Shown: positions 18,671-29,351, numbered from the stretch's first letter. The stretch: DNA of 64,000 bases from Clostridium thermobutyricum (GCA_016842005.1 JAENYD010000005.1:1-64000); one strand, 5' to 3'. Numbers and translations are program-made. The notes: generated by a model from the sequence alone, not told the origin.

Positions 18671-18967
18671 ATGAAGATAACTTTTCCGGAAACAGTTAGT
18701 CTGAACAACGTTATATATCGGAACAACACTGAAGAAAAGGACCAGGAAATCAAATTCGGGGATTTTCTGGCCAGCGCCATTGAGAAGGTGGACAGCCTGC
18801 AAAAGAAAGCGGACGCTTCCGCTATAGCTCTTGCCACAGGAGATGCAGAGAACTTGCATAACGTAATGATAGACATGGAAAAAGCGGAAATAGCACTGCA
18901 GTTTACAATCCAGGTGAGGAACAAGGTTTTGGAGGCATACCAGGAAATAATGCGAATGCAGGTTTAA
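18671..18967 (+). CDS. fliE: Flagellar hook-basal body protein FliE
   Basis: NLHNVMIDMEKAEIALQFTIQVRNKVLEAYQEIMRMQV. Confidence 0.97.
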   Translation: MKITFPETVSLNNVIYRNNTEEKDQEIKFGDFLASAIEKVDSLQKKADASAIALATGDAENLHNVMIDMEKAEIALQFTIQVRNKVLEAYQEIMRMQV

Positions 18968-18997
18968 CACTGACCCTGTTATGGAGGAGTGACCTGA

Positions 18998-20542
18998 ATG
19001 GGAGAAAGCATAAACAAGATGATAAAACAGCTGAATGAATTCTGGCAGGGCAGGTCAAAAACTCAGAAGATTAAGATAGCAGCCAGTGCTGCTCTTCTGC
19101 TTGCAAGTATTTCCATATTGTTATTTTTCACGTCCCGACCGGAAATGGTTCCCCTTTACAGCCAGCTTGATATAAAGGATGCCGGGAATATTGCAAACAA
19201 GCTGGATGAACTGAACGTCAACTGGAAGGTGGGCGGTAGTGAAACCGAAATACTTGTTCCCAAAGAAGAAGTGAACCGTTTGAGGATGCAACTGGCTACC
19301 GAAGGGCTTCCAAGAAACGGTTTTAGTCTTGTGGAAGCCCTTGACAATACAAGCCTGGGTACCACGGATATGGAAAGAAAAACACGGATCAGACTGGGAC
19401 AGGAATATGCCATTGCCGGTGCCATAGAAACCATAGAAGGCGTAAATTATGCCCAGGTTAATCTGTACATACCGGATGACAACCTCTTTGCATTAAGCAG
19501 TCAGGAGTATGAAGCCAGTGCGGGGGTCATCCTTCAGATGGAACAGGGGGTTGAACTTTCCCGGGAACAGATAGAAGGGATCATTAAATTCATATCAAAA
19601 AGTGTTAAGGGCTTGAAGATTGAAAACATATCCATAATCGACCAGACAGGAAGAGAGCTTACGGTGGACAATTATACCGTTCAGGGCAGACTGCTGAAAC
19701 AGATGGAAATCGAGAATAACAGCCAGCAGAGACTCCAGAGAAGCCTGAAAGAGTTTCTTGAGACTGCCTACGGAAAAAACAATGTTGATGTACGGGTAAA
19801 CCTGAAGCTTGATTTTGACAGCAAGGTTACAAATATAGTAAGGTTCGAGCCGCCCATAGCCGGTGATACCAAGGGACTGGTGCGGAGTATGGAAGAACTG
19901 GAAGAACACACCACCAATGATGCTACCGGAGGCATACCCGGTACCGACAGCAATCCCGACGAGAATATCAGCTACGGAGAAGTGGAAAATGAGACCTCCA
20001 AATATGATAAGGTCAACCAGATAGTCAATTACGAGTTGAATGAAATCAAAGAGCAGATTGTCCAGGCCCAGGGGCAGGTAAGAAGTCTTTCGGTGGCGGT
20101 GCTTATCAACAGAAACGTCCTGGCCCAGGACCTGACAGGACAGCAGAAAACCGATATAAGCAACATGGTGGCAGCGGCTGCCGGAATAGATGCAAACCTG
20201 GTTGAGATACAGACTCTGCCCTTTGATACTACATTTGTTGATGCAATGAATGAAAGGTTTGAGGAAAGAGAGAGATTTGAAAGGATTAAATTCTACACCT
20301 ATCTGGGTGGAATTGCTGCGGTACTGCTGGCAGGTCTTATATCTACAGCCCTGGTTGTGAGGAGGAGACGGCGGAAGAAAGAGATGGAGTTACTTGCCGG
20401 GGCCGATATTGGTAGAGAAGATGTGGAAGATATAAATATTGTGCAGGACCAATCCGCATCCAAGAAGCAGGTGGAGAGGTTTATTGACAGAAAACCTGAC
20501 GAAGCGGCACAATTACTTAAATCCTGGCTTAGTGAGGAGTAG
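18998..20542 (+). CDS. fliF: Flagellar MS-ring protein FliF
   Basis: Two TM segments, NGFSLVEAL, GVNYAQVNLYIPDD; position between fliE and fliG. Confidence 0.97.
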   Translation: MGESINKMIKQLNEFWQGRSKTQKIKIAASAALLLASISILLFFTSRPEMVPLYSQLDIKDAGNIANKLDELNVNWKVGGSETEILVPKEEVNRLRMQLATEGLPRNGFSLVEALDNTSLGTTDMERKTRIRLGQEYAIAGAIETIEGVNYAQVNLYIPDDNLFALSSQEYEASAGVILQMEQGVELSREQIEGIIKFISKSVKGLKIENISIIDQTGRELTVDNYTVQGRLLKQMEIENNSQQRLQRSLKEFLETAYGKNNVDVRVNLKLDFDSKVTNIVRFEPPIAGDTKGLVRSMEELEEHTTNDATGGIPGTDSNPDENISYGEVENETSKYDKVNQIVNYELNEIKEQIVQAQGQVRSLSVAVLINRNVLAQDLTGQQKTDISNMVAAAAGIDANLVEIQTLPFDTTFVDAMNERFEERERFERIKFYTYLGGIAAVLLAGLISTALVVRRRRRKKEMELLAGADIGREDVEDINIVQDQSASKKQVERFIDRKPDEAAQLLKSWLSEE

Positions 20543-20553
20543 GAGTTGAGGAT

Positions 20554-21567
20554 ATGGTTACCAAGAAAGGGGATTTAACAGGCAAACAAAAAGCTGCAGT
20601 ACTTCTTATTGCCCTTGGTCCTGAGAATTCCGCAAAGATTTTTAAACACCTGAATGATGAGGACATAGAGGAATTAACTCTTGAAATTGCCAACATGAGA
20701 AAGGTAACACCTGAACTGAAAGAAAAGATAATCGAGGAGTACTATCAGCTTTGCATAGCCCAGGAATACATATCTGAAGGTGGTATAGAGTACGCAAAGG
20801 AAGTACTGGAAAAAGCCCTGGGAAGCCAAAAGGCATTGGATATAGTCAACAGGCTGACTTCCTATTTACAGGTTAAACCTTTTGATTTTGTGAGAAAAAC
20901 AGACCCTGACCAGATACTCAATTTTATTCAGAACGAGCATCCCCAGACTATCTCTCTGGTATTGGCATACCTGAACCCCCTGCAGGCCGGCGCAATACTG
21001 TCGGCTCTTCCACCGGAAAAGCAGGCGGAAGTAGCCAAGCGGATTGCCATAATGGACAGGACATCGCCTGAAATTATCAAAGAAGTGGAAAAGGTCCTGG
21101 AAAAAAATCTGTCTTCTATGGTTGTCCACGATTATACCTCTGCCGGAGGTATCCAGGCAATTGTGGACATCCTGAACTCTGTTGACAGGGGTACCGAGAA
21201 AAATATCATGGAAACCCTTGAGGCCGATGATACAGAACTGGCAGAGGAAATCAAGAAGCGTATGTTTGTATTTGAAGATATTATTACCCTTGATAACAGG
21301 TCAATCCAGAGGTTCCTGCGAGAAGTGGACAACGATATTCTTTCGATTGCACTCAAGGGGGCCAATGACGAGGTTTCCAATGTAATATTCAACAACATGT
21401 CCAAACGTCTGGCAGAGATGATAAGAGAAGATATGGAATATATGGGTCCTGTGAGATTGAGGGATGTGGAAGAAGCCCAGCAGAAAATTGTGAATGTTAT
21501 TCGCAGACTGGAAGAAGCGGGAGAAATAGTTATTTCTAGAGGCGGAGGAGATGAGATAATTGTCTAG
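20554..21567 (+). CDS. fliG: Flagellar motor switch protein FliG
   Basis: GKQKAAVLLIALGPENSAKIFKHL, FIQNEHPQTISLVLAYL, C-terminal FEDIITLDNRSIQRFLREV. Confidence 0.98.
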   Translation: MVTKKGDLTGKQKAAVLLIALGPENSAKIFKHLNDEDIEELTLEIANMRKVTPELKEKIIEEYYQLCIAQEYISEGGIEYAKEVLEKALGSQKALDIVNRLTSYLQVKPFDFVRKTDPDQILNFIQNEHPQTISLVLAYLNPLQAGAILSALPPEKQAEVAKRIAIMDRTSPEIIKEVEKVLEKNLSSMVVHDYTSAGGIQAIVDILNSVDRGTEKNIMETLEADDTELAEEIKKRMFVFEDIITLDNRSIQRFLREVDNDILSIALKGANDEVSNVIFNNMSKRLAEMIREDMEYMGPVRLRDVEEAQQKIVNVIRRLEEAGEIVISRGGGDEIIV

Positions 21568-22345
21568 GGTACTGAAATATAACAGAATAGTACTGGGAGA
21601 ACCTCTGGAAATACAGGACAGCACTATGCCCTATCAGGCTGAAGAATGTACTGCCGGTGATGGTGAAATTAAAGAGAATTCTGATACCGAGTCCGAACAG
21701 ATACGGGTTCAGATAATGAAAACGGCCGAACACGAAAAAAAGGCCATACTGGAGGAGGCCAGCCGGCGGGCCAGGCAGATAATGGATGATGCCGCAGAAA
21801 AGGCGGAGGGAATTACCCGGGAGGCCTTTAATAAAGGGTATGAAGAAGGACAGGAAAAGGGATATATGGAAGGGCTTCAAAACGGGAGAAAGGAAGGCCT
21901 TGAAACGGTTGCCGCCCTGGAGGCGGAGCTGCTGGAGGCAAAGAAGAACATTGCAGAGATGAAGGAAAGGGCCCTGAGAGAAGCAGAAGGCAAGATTGTT
22001 GAGCTTGTGCTGGATATCTCCAGGAAGGTTATAGGACGGCAGATAGATACTGACAGGGAAGCGGTTTTAAGTATTATAAGAAAGGCAATGAACAGGTGCC
22101 CTGTTTCCAGCAAAGTTAACATGAGAATTGCTCCCGAAGATTATGATATTGTACTTTCGTCGAAGGACAAGCTGTTACGGGAAGCAGAAACCGTGTCCGA
22201 ACTCGAGATTGTCATGGACAACAGCCTTGCCCCGGGAAGCTGTGTCCTGGAAACCGAGGCCGGCTTTATTGATACAAGTGTGGAAACACAGCTCAATAGA
22301 ATAGAAAAGTCTTTTAAGGAGCTGCTGAACTATGAGCAGTACTGA
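21560..22345 (+). CDS. fliH: Flagellar export ATPase regulator FliH
   Basis: Coiled-coil, EGQEKGYMEGLQNG repeat, LVLDISRKVIGRQI; position before fliI. Confidence 0.93.
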   Translation: MSRVLKYNRIVLGEPLEIQDSTMPYQAEECTAGDGEIKENSDTESEQIRVQIMKTAEHEKKAILEEASRRARQIMDDAAEKAEGITREAFNKGYEEGQEKGYMEGLQNGRKEGLETVAALEAELLEAKKNIAEMKERALREAEGKIVELVLDISRKVIGRQIDTDREAVLSIIRKAMNRCPVSSKVNMRIAPEDYDIVLSSKDKLLREAETVSELEIVMDNSLAPGSCVLETEAGFIDTSVETQLNRIEKSFKELLNYEQY

Positions 22346-23645
22346 CCTGGACAAGTATGTTGCTCTTCTGGACAGCATAGATACCGTCAAATACAGCGGA
22401 AGGATCAACAAGGTAATAGGGCTGACCATTGAGTCAACAGGTCCTTCGGTAAACATGGGAGAGATATGCGAAATCTACTCAGCAAAAAACCGCACCCCCA
22501 TAAAAGCCGAGGTTGTCGGCTTCCGGGAAAACAGGGTACTGCTCATGCCCCTGGGCGATATGGAGGGCATAGGTCCCGGAAGTACTGTTGTTGCCACAGG
22601 AGACACCCTGAAAGTACCGGTGGGGGAAGAGATGCTGGGAAGGGTTATTGACGGCCTGGGAGAACCGATTGACGGCAGAGGACCAATAAAATTCGACACC
22701 CTGTATTCGGTTTCAAACACACCGCCCAATCCCCTGGCCCGCCAGCGGATTAGAGAGGTGCTTCCACTGGGCATCAAGGCAATTGACGGTCTTTTAACCT
22801 GCGGTAAGGGACAGAGGGTAGGCATATTTTCAGGCAGCGGCGTGGGGAAAAGTACCCTTATGGGTATGATTGCCCGCAATACTTCTGCCGATATAAATGT
22901 AATAGGGTTAATTGGCGAAAGGGGCAGGGAGGTAAGGGAATTTATCGAGAACGACCTGGGAGAAGAAGGTTTGAAGCGCTCGGTGGTAATAGTGGCCACA
23001 TCCGACCAGCCGGCCCTTGTGAGGTTGAAGAGCGCCCTGCTGGTAACCTCAATAGCTGAATTCTTCAGGGATAAAGGTAAAGACGTAATCCTTATGATGG
23101 ACTCATTATCACGGTTTGCCCTGGCACAGAGGGAAGTGGGGCTGGCCATCGGTGAACCCCCTGTGAGCAGGGGATATACCCCTTCAGTATTTGCAATACT
23201 GCCAAAACTGCTGGAGAGAACCGGTACCTCATCAGTGGGCTCGATTACCGGACTGTACGCGGTACTGGTAGATGGAGATGACATGAATGAACCGATAGCT
23301 GATGCGGTAAGGGGTATTCTGGATGGTCATATAGTATTGTCCAGAAAACTCGCAAACAAAAACCACTTTCCCGCAGTTGACATACTGGCCAGTATCAGCC
23401 GGCTCATGCCGAACATAGTGGAAGAAAGACATTTGGAACAGGCCAGAAAGATAAAGGAAATAGTCGCCACATACAGGGAGGCGGAAGACCTGATCAGTAT
23501 AGGTGCTTATGCTAAAGGTAACGACCCGAAAATTGATTATGCCATAGAGAATATAGACAGGATAAATAAATTTCTGAAACAGGGGATAAACGAAAATGCA
23601 GACTACTGGAATATGCTGGACGAAATCCTATCAATTGTTGATTGA
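22332..23645 (+). CDS. fliI: Flagellar export ATPase FliI
   Basis: GIFSGSGVGKSTLMGMIARN, GLIGERGREVREF, MMDSLSRFALAQREVGLAIGEPP. Confidence 0.98.
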   Translation: MSSTDLDKYVALLDSIDTVKYSGRINKVIGLTIESTGPSVNMGEICEIYSAKNRTPIKAEVVGFRENRVLLMPLGDMEGIGPGSTVVATGDTLKVPVGEEMLGRVIDGLGEPIDGRGPIKFDTLYSVSNTPPNPLARQRIREVLPLGIKAIDGLLTCGKGQRVGIFSGSGVGKSTLMGMIARNTSADINVIGLIGERGREVREFIENDLGEEGLKRSVVIVATSDQPALVRLKSALLVTSIAEFFRDKGKDVILMMDSLSRFALAQREVGLAIGEPPVSRGYTPSVFAILPKLLERTGTSSVGSITGLYAVLVDGDDMNEPIADAVRGILDGHIVLSRKLANKNHFPAVDILASISRLMPNIVEERHLEQARKIKEIVATYREAEDLISIGAYAKGNDPKIDYAIENIDRINKFLKQGINENADYWNMLDEILSIVD

Positions 23646-23656
23646 GAGGTGCTGAA

Positions 23657-24100
23657 ATGAATACTAGTTTCAAATTCAAGCTGCAGAAGGTGCTGGATTA
23701 TAAAGAATTGCAGGAGAAACAGAAAATGGGCGAAATGGCTAATGCGATGCAGTTGCTGCAAGAGGAAAAGAAGGCCCTGGACAGGCTGTTAATGGAAAAG
23801 GAGTGGACCTTCTCACAGATGAACGTCCAGAGCAGCAAGGGAGTACAGGCCGGGTATCTGACACAGTACAACAGGTATCTGGAATCGCTGAACACCTTTA
23901 TAGACGAGCAGAGAACAAGCCTGAACCTTGCCGAGAACAAGGTTGACCGGTGCAGGGAAAGCCTTGTAGAAGCCTCCGTAAATAAAAAAATAATGGATAA
24001 ACTGAAGGAAAAATATTACCATAGATTTCTCTATCAAATCAACAGGGAGCAGGAAAAGGAAGTGGAAGACGTAGTAAACTTTAATACCATTAAGGTGTAG
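23657..24100 (+). CDS. fliJ: Flagellar protein FliJ
   Basis: Short coiled-coil ORF FKFKLQKVLDYKE directly after fliI. Confidence 0.92.
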   Translation: MNTSFKFKLQKVLDYKELQEKQKMGEMANAMQLLQEEKKALDRLLMEKEWTFSQMNVQSSKGVQAGYLTQYNRYLESLNTFIDEQRTSLNLAENKVDRCRESLVEASVNKKIMDKLKEKYYHRFLYQINREQEKEVEDVVNFNTIKV

Positions 24101-24109
24101 GAGGTAACA

Positions 24110-24703
24110 ATGAAGACCGCCAAAAAAGAAAAATCCCCTGCCGGAAAAGGCAAAAAAATCTTAATATTCATTGTTATTATATTGGTTGCCTCTGCGGCTA
24201 CCTTTGGTGTTATGATAGCCTTCAACATAGGGAATACCGGAGTGAAGACAAATAATTTTCTGGCTACCCTGCCTGTTGCAAAACATTTTTTCAAACCAAT
24301 AGGACCTGTAAAGACACCGCAGGAACTGGAGGAAGAAAAACTGGAGGCCCAGAGAAAACAACTGGAACTGGAAAAGACTCAAATGGACGAGTTTTCCGAG
24401 CAACTGGCCCAATGGGAACTGCAGTTGAAGGCCAAAGAATCAGAATTGATTGACCGGGAGAAATATATTGAGGGCCTGAGGCGAAAATTGGAAACCCGTC
24501 TGGATAACATAACCAAACTGACAGAGTATTATGAAAAAATGGAACCCGAAGATGCGGTGGAGATTTTGAACAATATTGCCGATAATGAATTAGTGGTGGT
24601 TATTTTAAAAAATATGAAACAGCAGAACACTTCGGAGATACTTGCTCTTATGGAGCCCGCCAGAGCCGCCAGGCTCATGGAAATGATGGCTCCACAGGAG
24701 TAA
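24110..24703 (+). CDS. YlxF/MotE-like membrane protein with MgtE-N-like C-terminus
   Basis: N-terminal TM, coiled coil, MEPEDAVEILNNIADNELVVVILKNMKQQNTSEILALM; located between fliJ and fliK. Confidence 0.85.
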   Translation: MKTAKKEKSPAGKGKKILIFIVIILVASAATFGVMIAFNIGNTGVKTNNFLATLPVAKHFFKPIGPVKTPQELEEEKLEAQRKQLELEKTQMDEFSEQLAQWELQLKAKESELIDREKYIEGLRRKLETRLDNITKLTEYYEKMEPEDAVEILNNIADNELVVVILKNMKQQNTSEILALMEPARAARLMEMMAPQE

Positions 24704-24736
24704 TTATATAAAACTACCGGGAAGGAGGTGATACAT

Positions 24737-25984
24737 ATGGAAGCAGTAAAAATGCCTGTGCCGGCGGAAGTATCCCCTAAACCGGCAGACAGCCTGCCTG
24801 CCATTATAGGTCAACGGGGAAAAAACGGGGAGAAACTTTCATCCCCTTTCAGCAGCATGATGAAGGAGAAAATTGAATCCCTGGCCGGAACAGAAGATGT
24901 GGAGCAGGCGGATTGCCAGGCTGAAGAAGATGCTTTAGTGCAACTGCCTGTGATAATGACCTTCTTTCAGGGTGAAGCTCCCCTGGAATCATCCGGAGCC
25001 GATGGGGCAGTGGAAAGTGCAGAGATGCAGGTGATGTCGCCGGACAGCCTCCCGCTGAAAGACACGGTAGTTGCAATTCCTGTTGAAGAGACGGTTCCGG
25101 TACTGACAGATGAAAATAATGCCCCTCAGCTTAATACCGGAGAAGATACACCGGAAACGGTGCCCGAAGCTGTGAAACCACTGCTGCAGGCAGAGGAAAA
25201 TGCTGGGGATACCGTGGAAAATGCCGTGCAGACTGCGAAGGATGCCGCGACAATGAACCCGGAACGGCTGAAGGAGCAGGAGACAGTTAACACAATGAAA
25301 GATGCAGCACTTTCGCCCGTAAATAAAGATGCCCCGGCAAACAAGCTGGAACCCGTACCGAACAGCAGCCAATCCAAACAGAATATGGAAAAACAGGATA
25401 CCGGGCCGGAGGGCAGGGATAGCCAACCCGTGACAGCGGTGAAAGGAACCGGTATTCAGGAAACAAAAGTGCAAGATATGGCTAAACCCCAGATATTCAT
25501 AGAAAACAGCCAGGCCGATGTGAAAGAAAAAGTGGATGAAATACGCATCCCTGTTTCCGAAAGCGTTGATGTCCAGAGAAAAGAGATAATAGCAAAGCTG
25601 GCTGACAGAATCAGGGTAATGGTGGCGGATAACAGGTACGAAATAAGCATACAGCTGAAACCGGAGAGTCTGGGAAGGGTGAACCTCAGGCTGGAGATGG
25701 CCAACGGAGTGCTGAACGGGCGGATAGTGGTCCAGAACGCCCTGGTAAAAGAGACGGTGGAGAACAACCTCCCACAGCTGAGGAACAGCCTTGAACAGCA
25801 GGGCATACCGCTGAGCGGTTTTTCGGTGGATGTAAGGGGCGGCAGGGATTTTGCCCGGCAGTCCTCTGAAGGCGGCAGGAAACCGGTGATGATTGTAAAA
25901 TCACCAAACTCCGTGTACCAGGATGACGAAAAAGAGCAATACGTAAAATGGAACGGAAGCGGAACGGTTGATTATTTGGCATAG
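24737..25984 (+). CDS. fliK: Flagellar hook-length control protein FliK
   Basis: Low-conservation N-terminus; C-terminal [28 protein letters not shown]...[10 protein letters not shown]; before flgD. Confidence 0.92.
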   Translation: MEAVKMPVPAEVSPKPADSLPAIIGQRGKNGEKLSSPFSSMMKEKIESLAGTEDVEQADCQAEEDALVQLPVIMTFFQGEAPLESSGADGAVESAEMQVMSPDSLPLKDTVVAIPVEETVPVLTDENNAPQLNTGEDTPETVPEAVKPLLQAEENAGDTVENAVQTAKDAATMNPERLKEQETVNTMKDAALSPVNKDAPANKLEPVPNSSQSKQNMEKQDTGPEGRDSQPVTAVKGTGIQETKVQDMAKPQIFIENSQADVKEKVDEIRIPVSESVDVQRKEIIAKLADRIRVMVADNRYEISIQLKPESLGRVNLRLEMANGVLNGRIVVQNALVKETVENNLPQLRNSLEQQGIPLSGFSVDVRGGRDFARQSSEGGRKPVMIVKSPNSVYQDDEKEQYVKWNGSGTVDYLA

Positions 25985-25995
25985 GAGGTGAGATT

Positions 25996-26508
25996 ATGCA
26001 GGTAACAGGAACCACCAGTACAGGTGACCAGAGCACAAGCTATGAAAGCACTGTGACAAAAAGTGCGGAAATGGGGAAAGATACCTTTCTTCAACTGCTG
26101 GTTAACCAGTTGAAAAATCAGGATCCCCTTAACCCGGTTGATGACAAGGAATTTCTGGCCCAGATGGCCCAGTTCAGCACCCTTGAGCAGATGCAGAACC
26201 TGAGCGAAACAATGGAGACGCAAATAGGAGACCTGGCAGAGACAATGGAAACAGCCATGCAGCAAAACTTCGATGCCCTTGTCGGAATAAACAACAACCT
26301 GGTGATGCAGCAGAACTTCCAGGCCATGAACCTGCTGGGACAGGATATTGTGGCAGTGATAGAACCGGAAGAAGGTGTTGAGGAAACGGTTGAGGGTATA
26401 GTCCAGAATGTTGCATTCAAGGAAGGCAGAGTCCGGATAACGGTGGGAGACAGGCAACTGTATATGGATGAAATCACGCAGATGGAAATGAATAATACAA
26501 CACAGTAA
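25996..26508 (+). CDS. flgD: Flagellar hook cap protein FlgD
   Basis: [40 protein letters not shown]. Confidence 0.97.
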   Translation: MQVTGTTSTGDQSTSYESTVTKSAEMGKDTFLQLLVNQLKNQDPLNPVDDKEFLAQMAQFSTLEQMQNLSETMETQIGDLAETMETAMQQNFDALVGINNNLVMQQNFQAMNLLGQDIVAVIEPEEGVEETVEGIVQNVAFKEGRVRITVGDRQLYMDEITQMEMNNTTQ

Positions 26509-26551
26509 CCGTAACAGACGGTGTCAGGATATATGAACAGGAGGAACAGCT

Positions 26552-26935
26552 ATGGGTGGAGTGAATAAGGTAAACAATCACATTATCCCTGTAAGCCAAG
26601 GGATGGTAAGGCAGCCCCGCATAGTTGACACCCAGGAAGAGAAATCCTTCAAAGAAGCACTGGATATTGCGGCAAAACAGCTGGACGTAAACCTGTCCAA
26701 GCATGCCCTGCTCAGAATGATGGACAGAAAAATACAACTGGACAGCAGTCAGGTGGAAAGGCTCAACGCAGGCGTGAACAGGGCCAGGGGCAAAGGAATA
26801 AGCGATACGCTGGTGCTGATGGACGACAAGGTATTCGTGGTGAATGTCAGGAGCAGTACGGTAATTACCGCAGCGGAAGGTAAGGACATAAAGGAAAGAG
26901 TATTTACAAATATTGACGGAGCTGTAATAGTATAG
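26552..26935 (+). CDS. Conserved flagellar operon protein (TIGR02530-like)
   Basis: FKEALDIAAKQLDVNLSKHALLRMMDRKIQLDSSQVERL...LVLMDDKVFVVNVRSSTVITA, between flgD and flgE. Confidence 0.85.
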   Translation: MGGVNKVNNHIIPVSQGMVRQPRIVDTQEEKSFKEALDIAAKQLDVNLSKHALLRMMDRKIQLDSSQVERLNAGVNRARGKGISDTLVLMDDKVFVVNVRSSTVITAAEGKDIKERVFTNIDGAVIV

Positions 26936-27011
26936 CCGGACCTTTTCAGGAGGCTATGCTTTCCCGAATGGCTGACGGAAAGCATTACAGCTAAATAAGG
27001 AGGTCATTTAT

Positions 27012-28274
27012 ATGATGCGTTCACTTTTCTCCGGCGTATCCGGCCTGAGGGCTCATCAGGCCAGGATGGACGTTGTGGGAAACAACATATCGAATGTAAA
27101 CACTGTAGGCTATAAGTCTTCAAGGGCTACGTTTCAGGAGGTATTCAGTGAAACCATAAAAGGAGCGGGAAATCCCGAAGGTGGAAGGGGAGGTACCAAC
27201 CCCATGCAGATAGGTCTGGGCATCAGCCTGGCATCCATAGACACCTTCCATACGAGGGGCAGCATAGAAAGGACCGACAACCCCCTGGACCTTGCCATTG
27301 AAGGAAACGGTTTCTTCGTGGTATCCGACGGGACCGCCCCCAAATTCACCAGGGCGGGGAACTTCTTCCGGGACACCGAAGGCAACATCGTAAACGGTAA
27401 CGGGATGAAGGTCCTGGGCTGGATGGCGGATGCCACCGGGGCTATTGATACAAGCGTAACACCGGGGGCCATCACCATACCCAAGGACCTGCAGATGGCG
27501 CCCATGGCAACCGATGCCATCACCATAATAGGCAATTTGGATGCGGACACTGCAAATAATGATACAGTACCCTTTGAGACCGTTGTGTATGATAATTTAG
27601 GCAGGGCAAATAAACTCAATTTTGTACTACAGAAAACTGGTGCAAATGCATGGCAAATATCAGATGATGGTACAAATGCTAATCGAGTTTTGGTAACTCC
27701 CCCTGGAGGTACAGCTGTATCAATAACAATTACAACGCCACCAACTATTACATATCTAAACGGTCAATTGAACATTGGTGGCGGTGCTACTCCAACATTC
27801 ACTATACCAAATAATGGAGCAGAAGTACCTGTAGATATAGTTGTCGACATCTCCCAGATAACGCAATACGCCGCAGAATCCGGCATAGATCCCCTATCAG
27901 TTAATGGTTACCCGGTAGGGGACCTGGAGGAGTTCAATTTCGATGCCTCCGGCGTTGCCACAGGGGTGTTCACCAACGGGCAGAGCATGGTTCTGGGCAG
28001 AATTGCCCTGGCCAACTTCAACAACCCGGCGGGCCTGCAAAAGATAGGAAGCAATCTGTACCTGCAGACCCCCAACTCGGGTGAGCCCTCGATAGGTATC
28101 TGCGGAGATAACGGCAGGGGTGTTATAAGTCCGGGTTCCCTGGAGATGTCCAATGTGGATATATCCAAGGAGTTCACCGACATGATTATTACCCAGAGGG
28201 GTTTCCAGGCCAATTCAAGGATTATAACCACCTCCGACGAGATGCTGCAGGAACTGGTAAATCTGAAGAGATAG
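27012..28274 (+). CDS. flgE: Flagellar hook protein FlgE
   Basis: MRSLFSGVSGLRAHQARMDVVGNNISNVNTVGYKSSRATFQEV; C-terminal SNVDISKEFTDMIITQRGFQANSRIITTSDEML. Confidence 0.97.
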   Translation: MMRSLFSGVSGLRAHQARMDVVGNNISNVNTVGYKSSRATFQEVFSETIKGAGNPEGGRGGTNPMQIGLGISLASIDTFHTRGSIERTDNPLDLAIEGNGFFVVSDGTAPKFTRAGNFFRDTEGNIVNGNGMKVLGWMADATGAIDTSVTPGAITIPKDLQMAPMATDAITIIGNLDADTANNDTVPFETVVYDNLGRANKLNFVLQKTGANAWQISDDGTNANRVLVTPPGGTAVSITITTPPTITYLNGQLNIGGGATPTFTIPNNGAEVPVDIVVDISQITQYAAESGIDPLSVNGYPVGDLEEFNFDASGVATGVFTNGQSMVLGRIALANFNNPAGLQKIGSNLYLQTPNSGEPSIGICGDNGRGVISPGSLEMSNVDISKEFTDMIITQRGFQANSRIITTSDEMLQELVNLKR

Positions 28275-28287
28275 GGTGGAAGGGCTA

Positions 28288-28325
28288 CCCGGTTCCGCCG
28301 GGCGGCCCGGGACCCCTTAAAAGGG
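28288..28325 (+). other. GC-rich double hairpin between flgE and flbD
   Basis: CCCGG-TTCCG-CCGGG (28288-28302) and CCCTT-AA-AAGGG (28314-28325). Confidence 0.5.
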
Positions 28326-28332
28326 TGATTGA

Positions 28333-28539
28333 ATGATAAAAGTAACCCGGTTAAACGGGAAAGAGTTTGTAGTAAATGCCGAACTGATAGAATTTGTTGA
28401 AGCCACTCCTGATACGGTAATTACTCTGGTATCCGGGAAAAAGATCGTAGTACGGGAAAGCGTGGATCAGGTTATAGAGAGGGTAGTCAGATATAAAGGC
28501 AGTTTTGCAAGCGTACTATGCAGAGAAAATGAGGTGTAG
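28333..28539 (+). CDS. flbD: Flagellar protein FlbD
   Basis: MIKVTRLNGKEFVVNAELIEFVEATPDTVITLVSGKKIVVRESVDQVI. Confidence 0.96.
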   Translation: MIKVTRLNGKEFVVNAELIEFVEATPDTVITLVSGKKIVVRESVDQVIERVVRYKGSFASVLCRENEV

Positions 28540-28541
28540 AT

Positions 28542-29351
28542 ATGGACATTGCAACTTTGATGGGGATAGTTATAGGGGTCAGCTTTCTGATTATGGGTAT
28601 TTTGATTAACGGTACTCTCGGCACATATTACGATATGGCATCCATATTCATAGTGCTGGGAGGCACCCTTGCATCCACCCTTATAAGCTTTCCTCTCCCC
28701 AAGTTCTTTCAGACCATGAGAAGTGTAAGGCACATATTTGCAGGGAAAGAAATGAACCCCAAAGAGGCTATTGATATGATTATTGACCTGGCCAATATTG
28801 CCCGTAAGGAAGGCCTGCTGGCGTTGGAGGAGGCGGCTTTCAAACTGGACGACGAGTTTACCAAGAAGGGCATACTGCTTATAGTGGATGGAACCGACCC
28901 TGAACTGGTCAGAAACATACTGGATACCGAACTGTCCTTTATGGAAGAGCGTCACAGCAACGGGCAGAGCCTTTTTGAAACAATGGGTGCCTTCTCGCCT
29001 GCCTTTGGTATGATAGGGACACTGATAGGTCTGATCAATCTGCTGAAAAACCTGGAAGACCCGTCTACCGTTGGTCCTAATATGGCGGTGGCCCTGATAA
29101 CCACTTTTTACGGCGCCGTTATGGCAAACCTGTTTTTCCTGCCCATGGCAAGAAAACTTAAAGTCCGAAGCAGGGAAGAGATACACCTGAAAGAAGTCCT
29201 GGTGGAGGGGATCCTGTCCATACAGGCCGGGGAGAACCCCAGGATAATAGAGGAGAAACTCAAGGCATTCCTGTCACCCAAGATGAGAGCCAAGCTCAGC
29301 GAAGAAAAAGAAGCGGAAAGCGAGGAAGAGGCGTATGCGGGTGCGAGGTAG
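28542..29351 (+). CDS. motA: Flagellar stator protein MotA
   Basis: FETMGAFSPAFGMIGTLIGLINLLKNLEDPSTVGPNMAVALITTFYGA. Confidence 0.97.
   Translation: MDIATLMGIVIGVSFLIMGILINGTLGTYYDMASIFIVLGGTLASTLISFPLPKFFQTMRSVRHIFAGKEMNPKEAIDMIIDLANIARKEGLLALEEAAFKLDDEFTKKGILLIVDGTDPELVRNILDTELSFMEERHSNGQSLFETMGAFSPAFGMIGTLIGLINLLKNLEDPSTVGPNMAVALITTFYGAVMANLFFLPMARKLKVRSREEIHLKEVLVEGILSIQAGENPRIIEEKLKAFLSPKMRAKLSEEKEAESEEEAYAGAR

Noticed and set aside
22475-23284. 269-aa antisense ORF over fliI (also 6829-7653, 37084-37860, 38709-39503 and many more)
   Set aside because: Ser/Leu/Pro-rich translations opposite strong coding frames; explained by codon bias of the + strand gene.
24577-24585. GCCGATAA inside the ylxF/motE-like gene as an internal sigma-D -10
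   Set aside because: No TAAA-type -35 at the required distance and it lies within a conserved coding motif.
24728-25984. Low-similarity N-terminal part of fliK as a possible foreign insertion
   Set aside because: FliK N-terminal and linker regions are normally highly variable; the C-terminal domain and synteny are normal.
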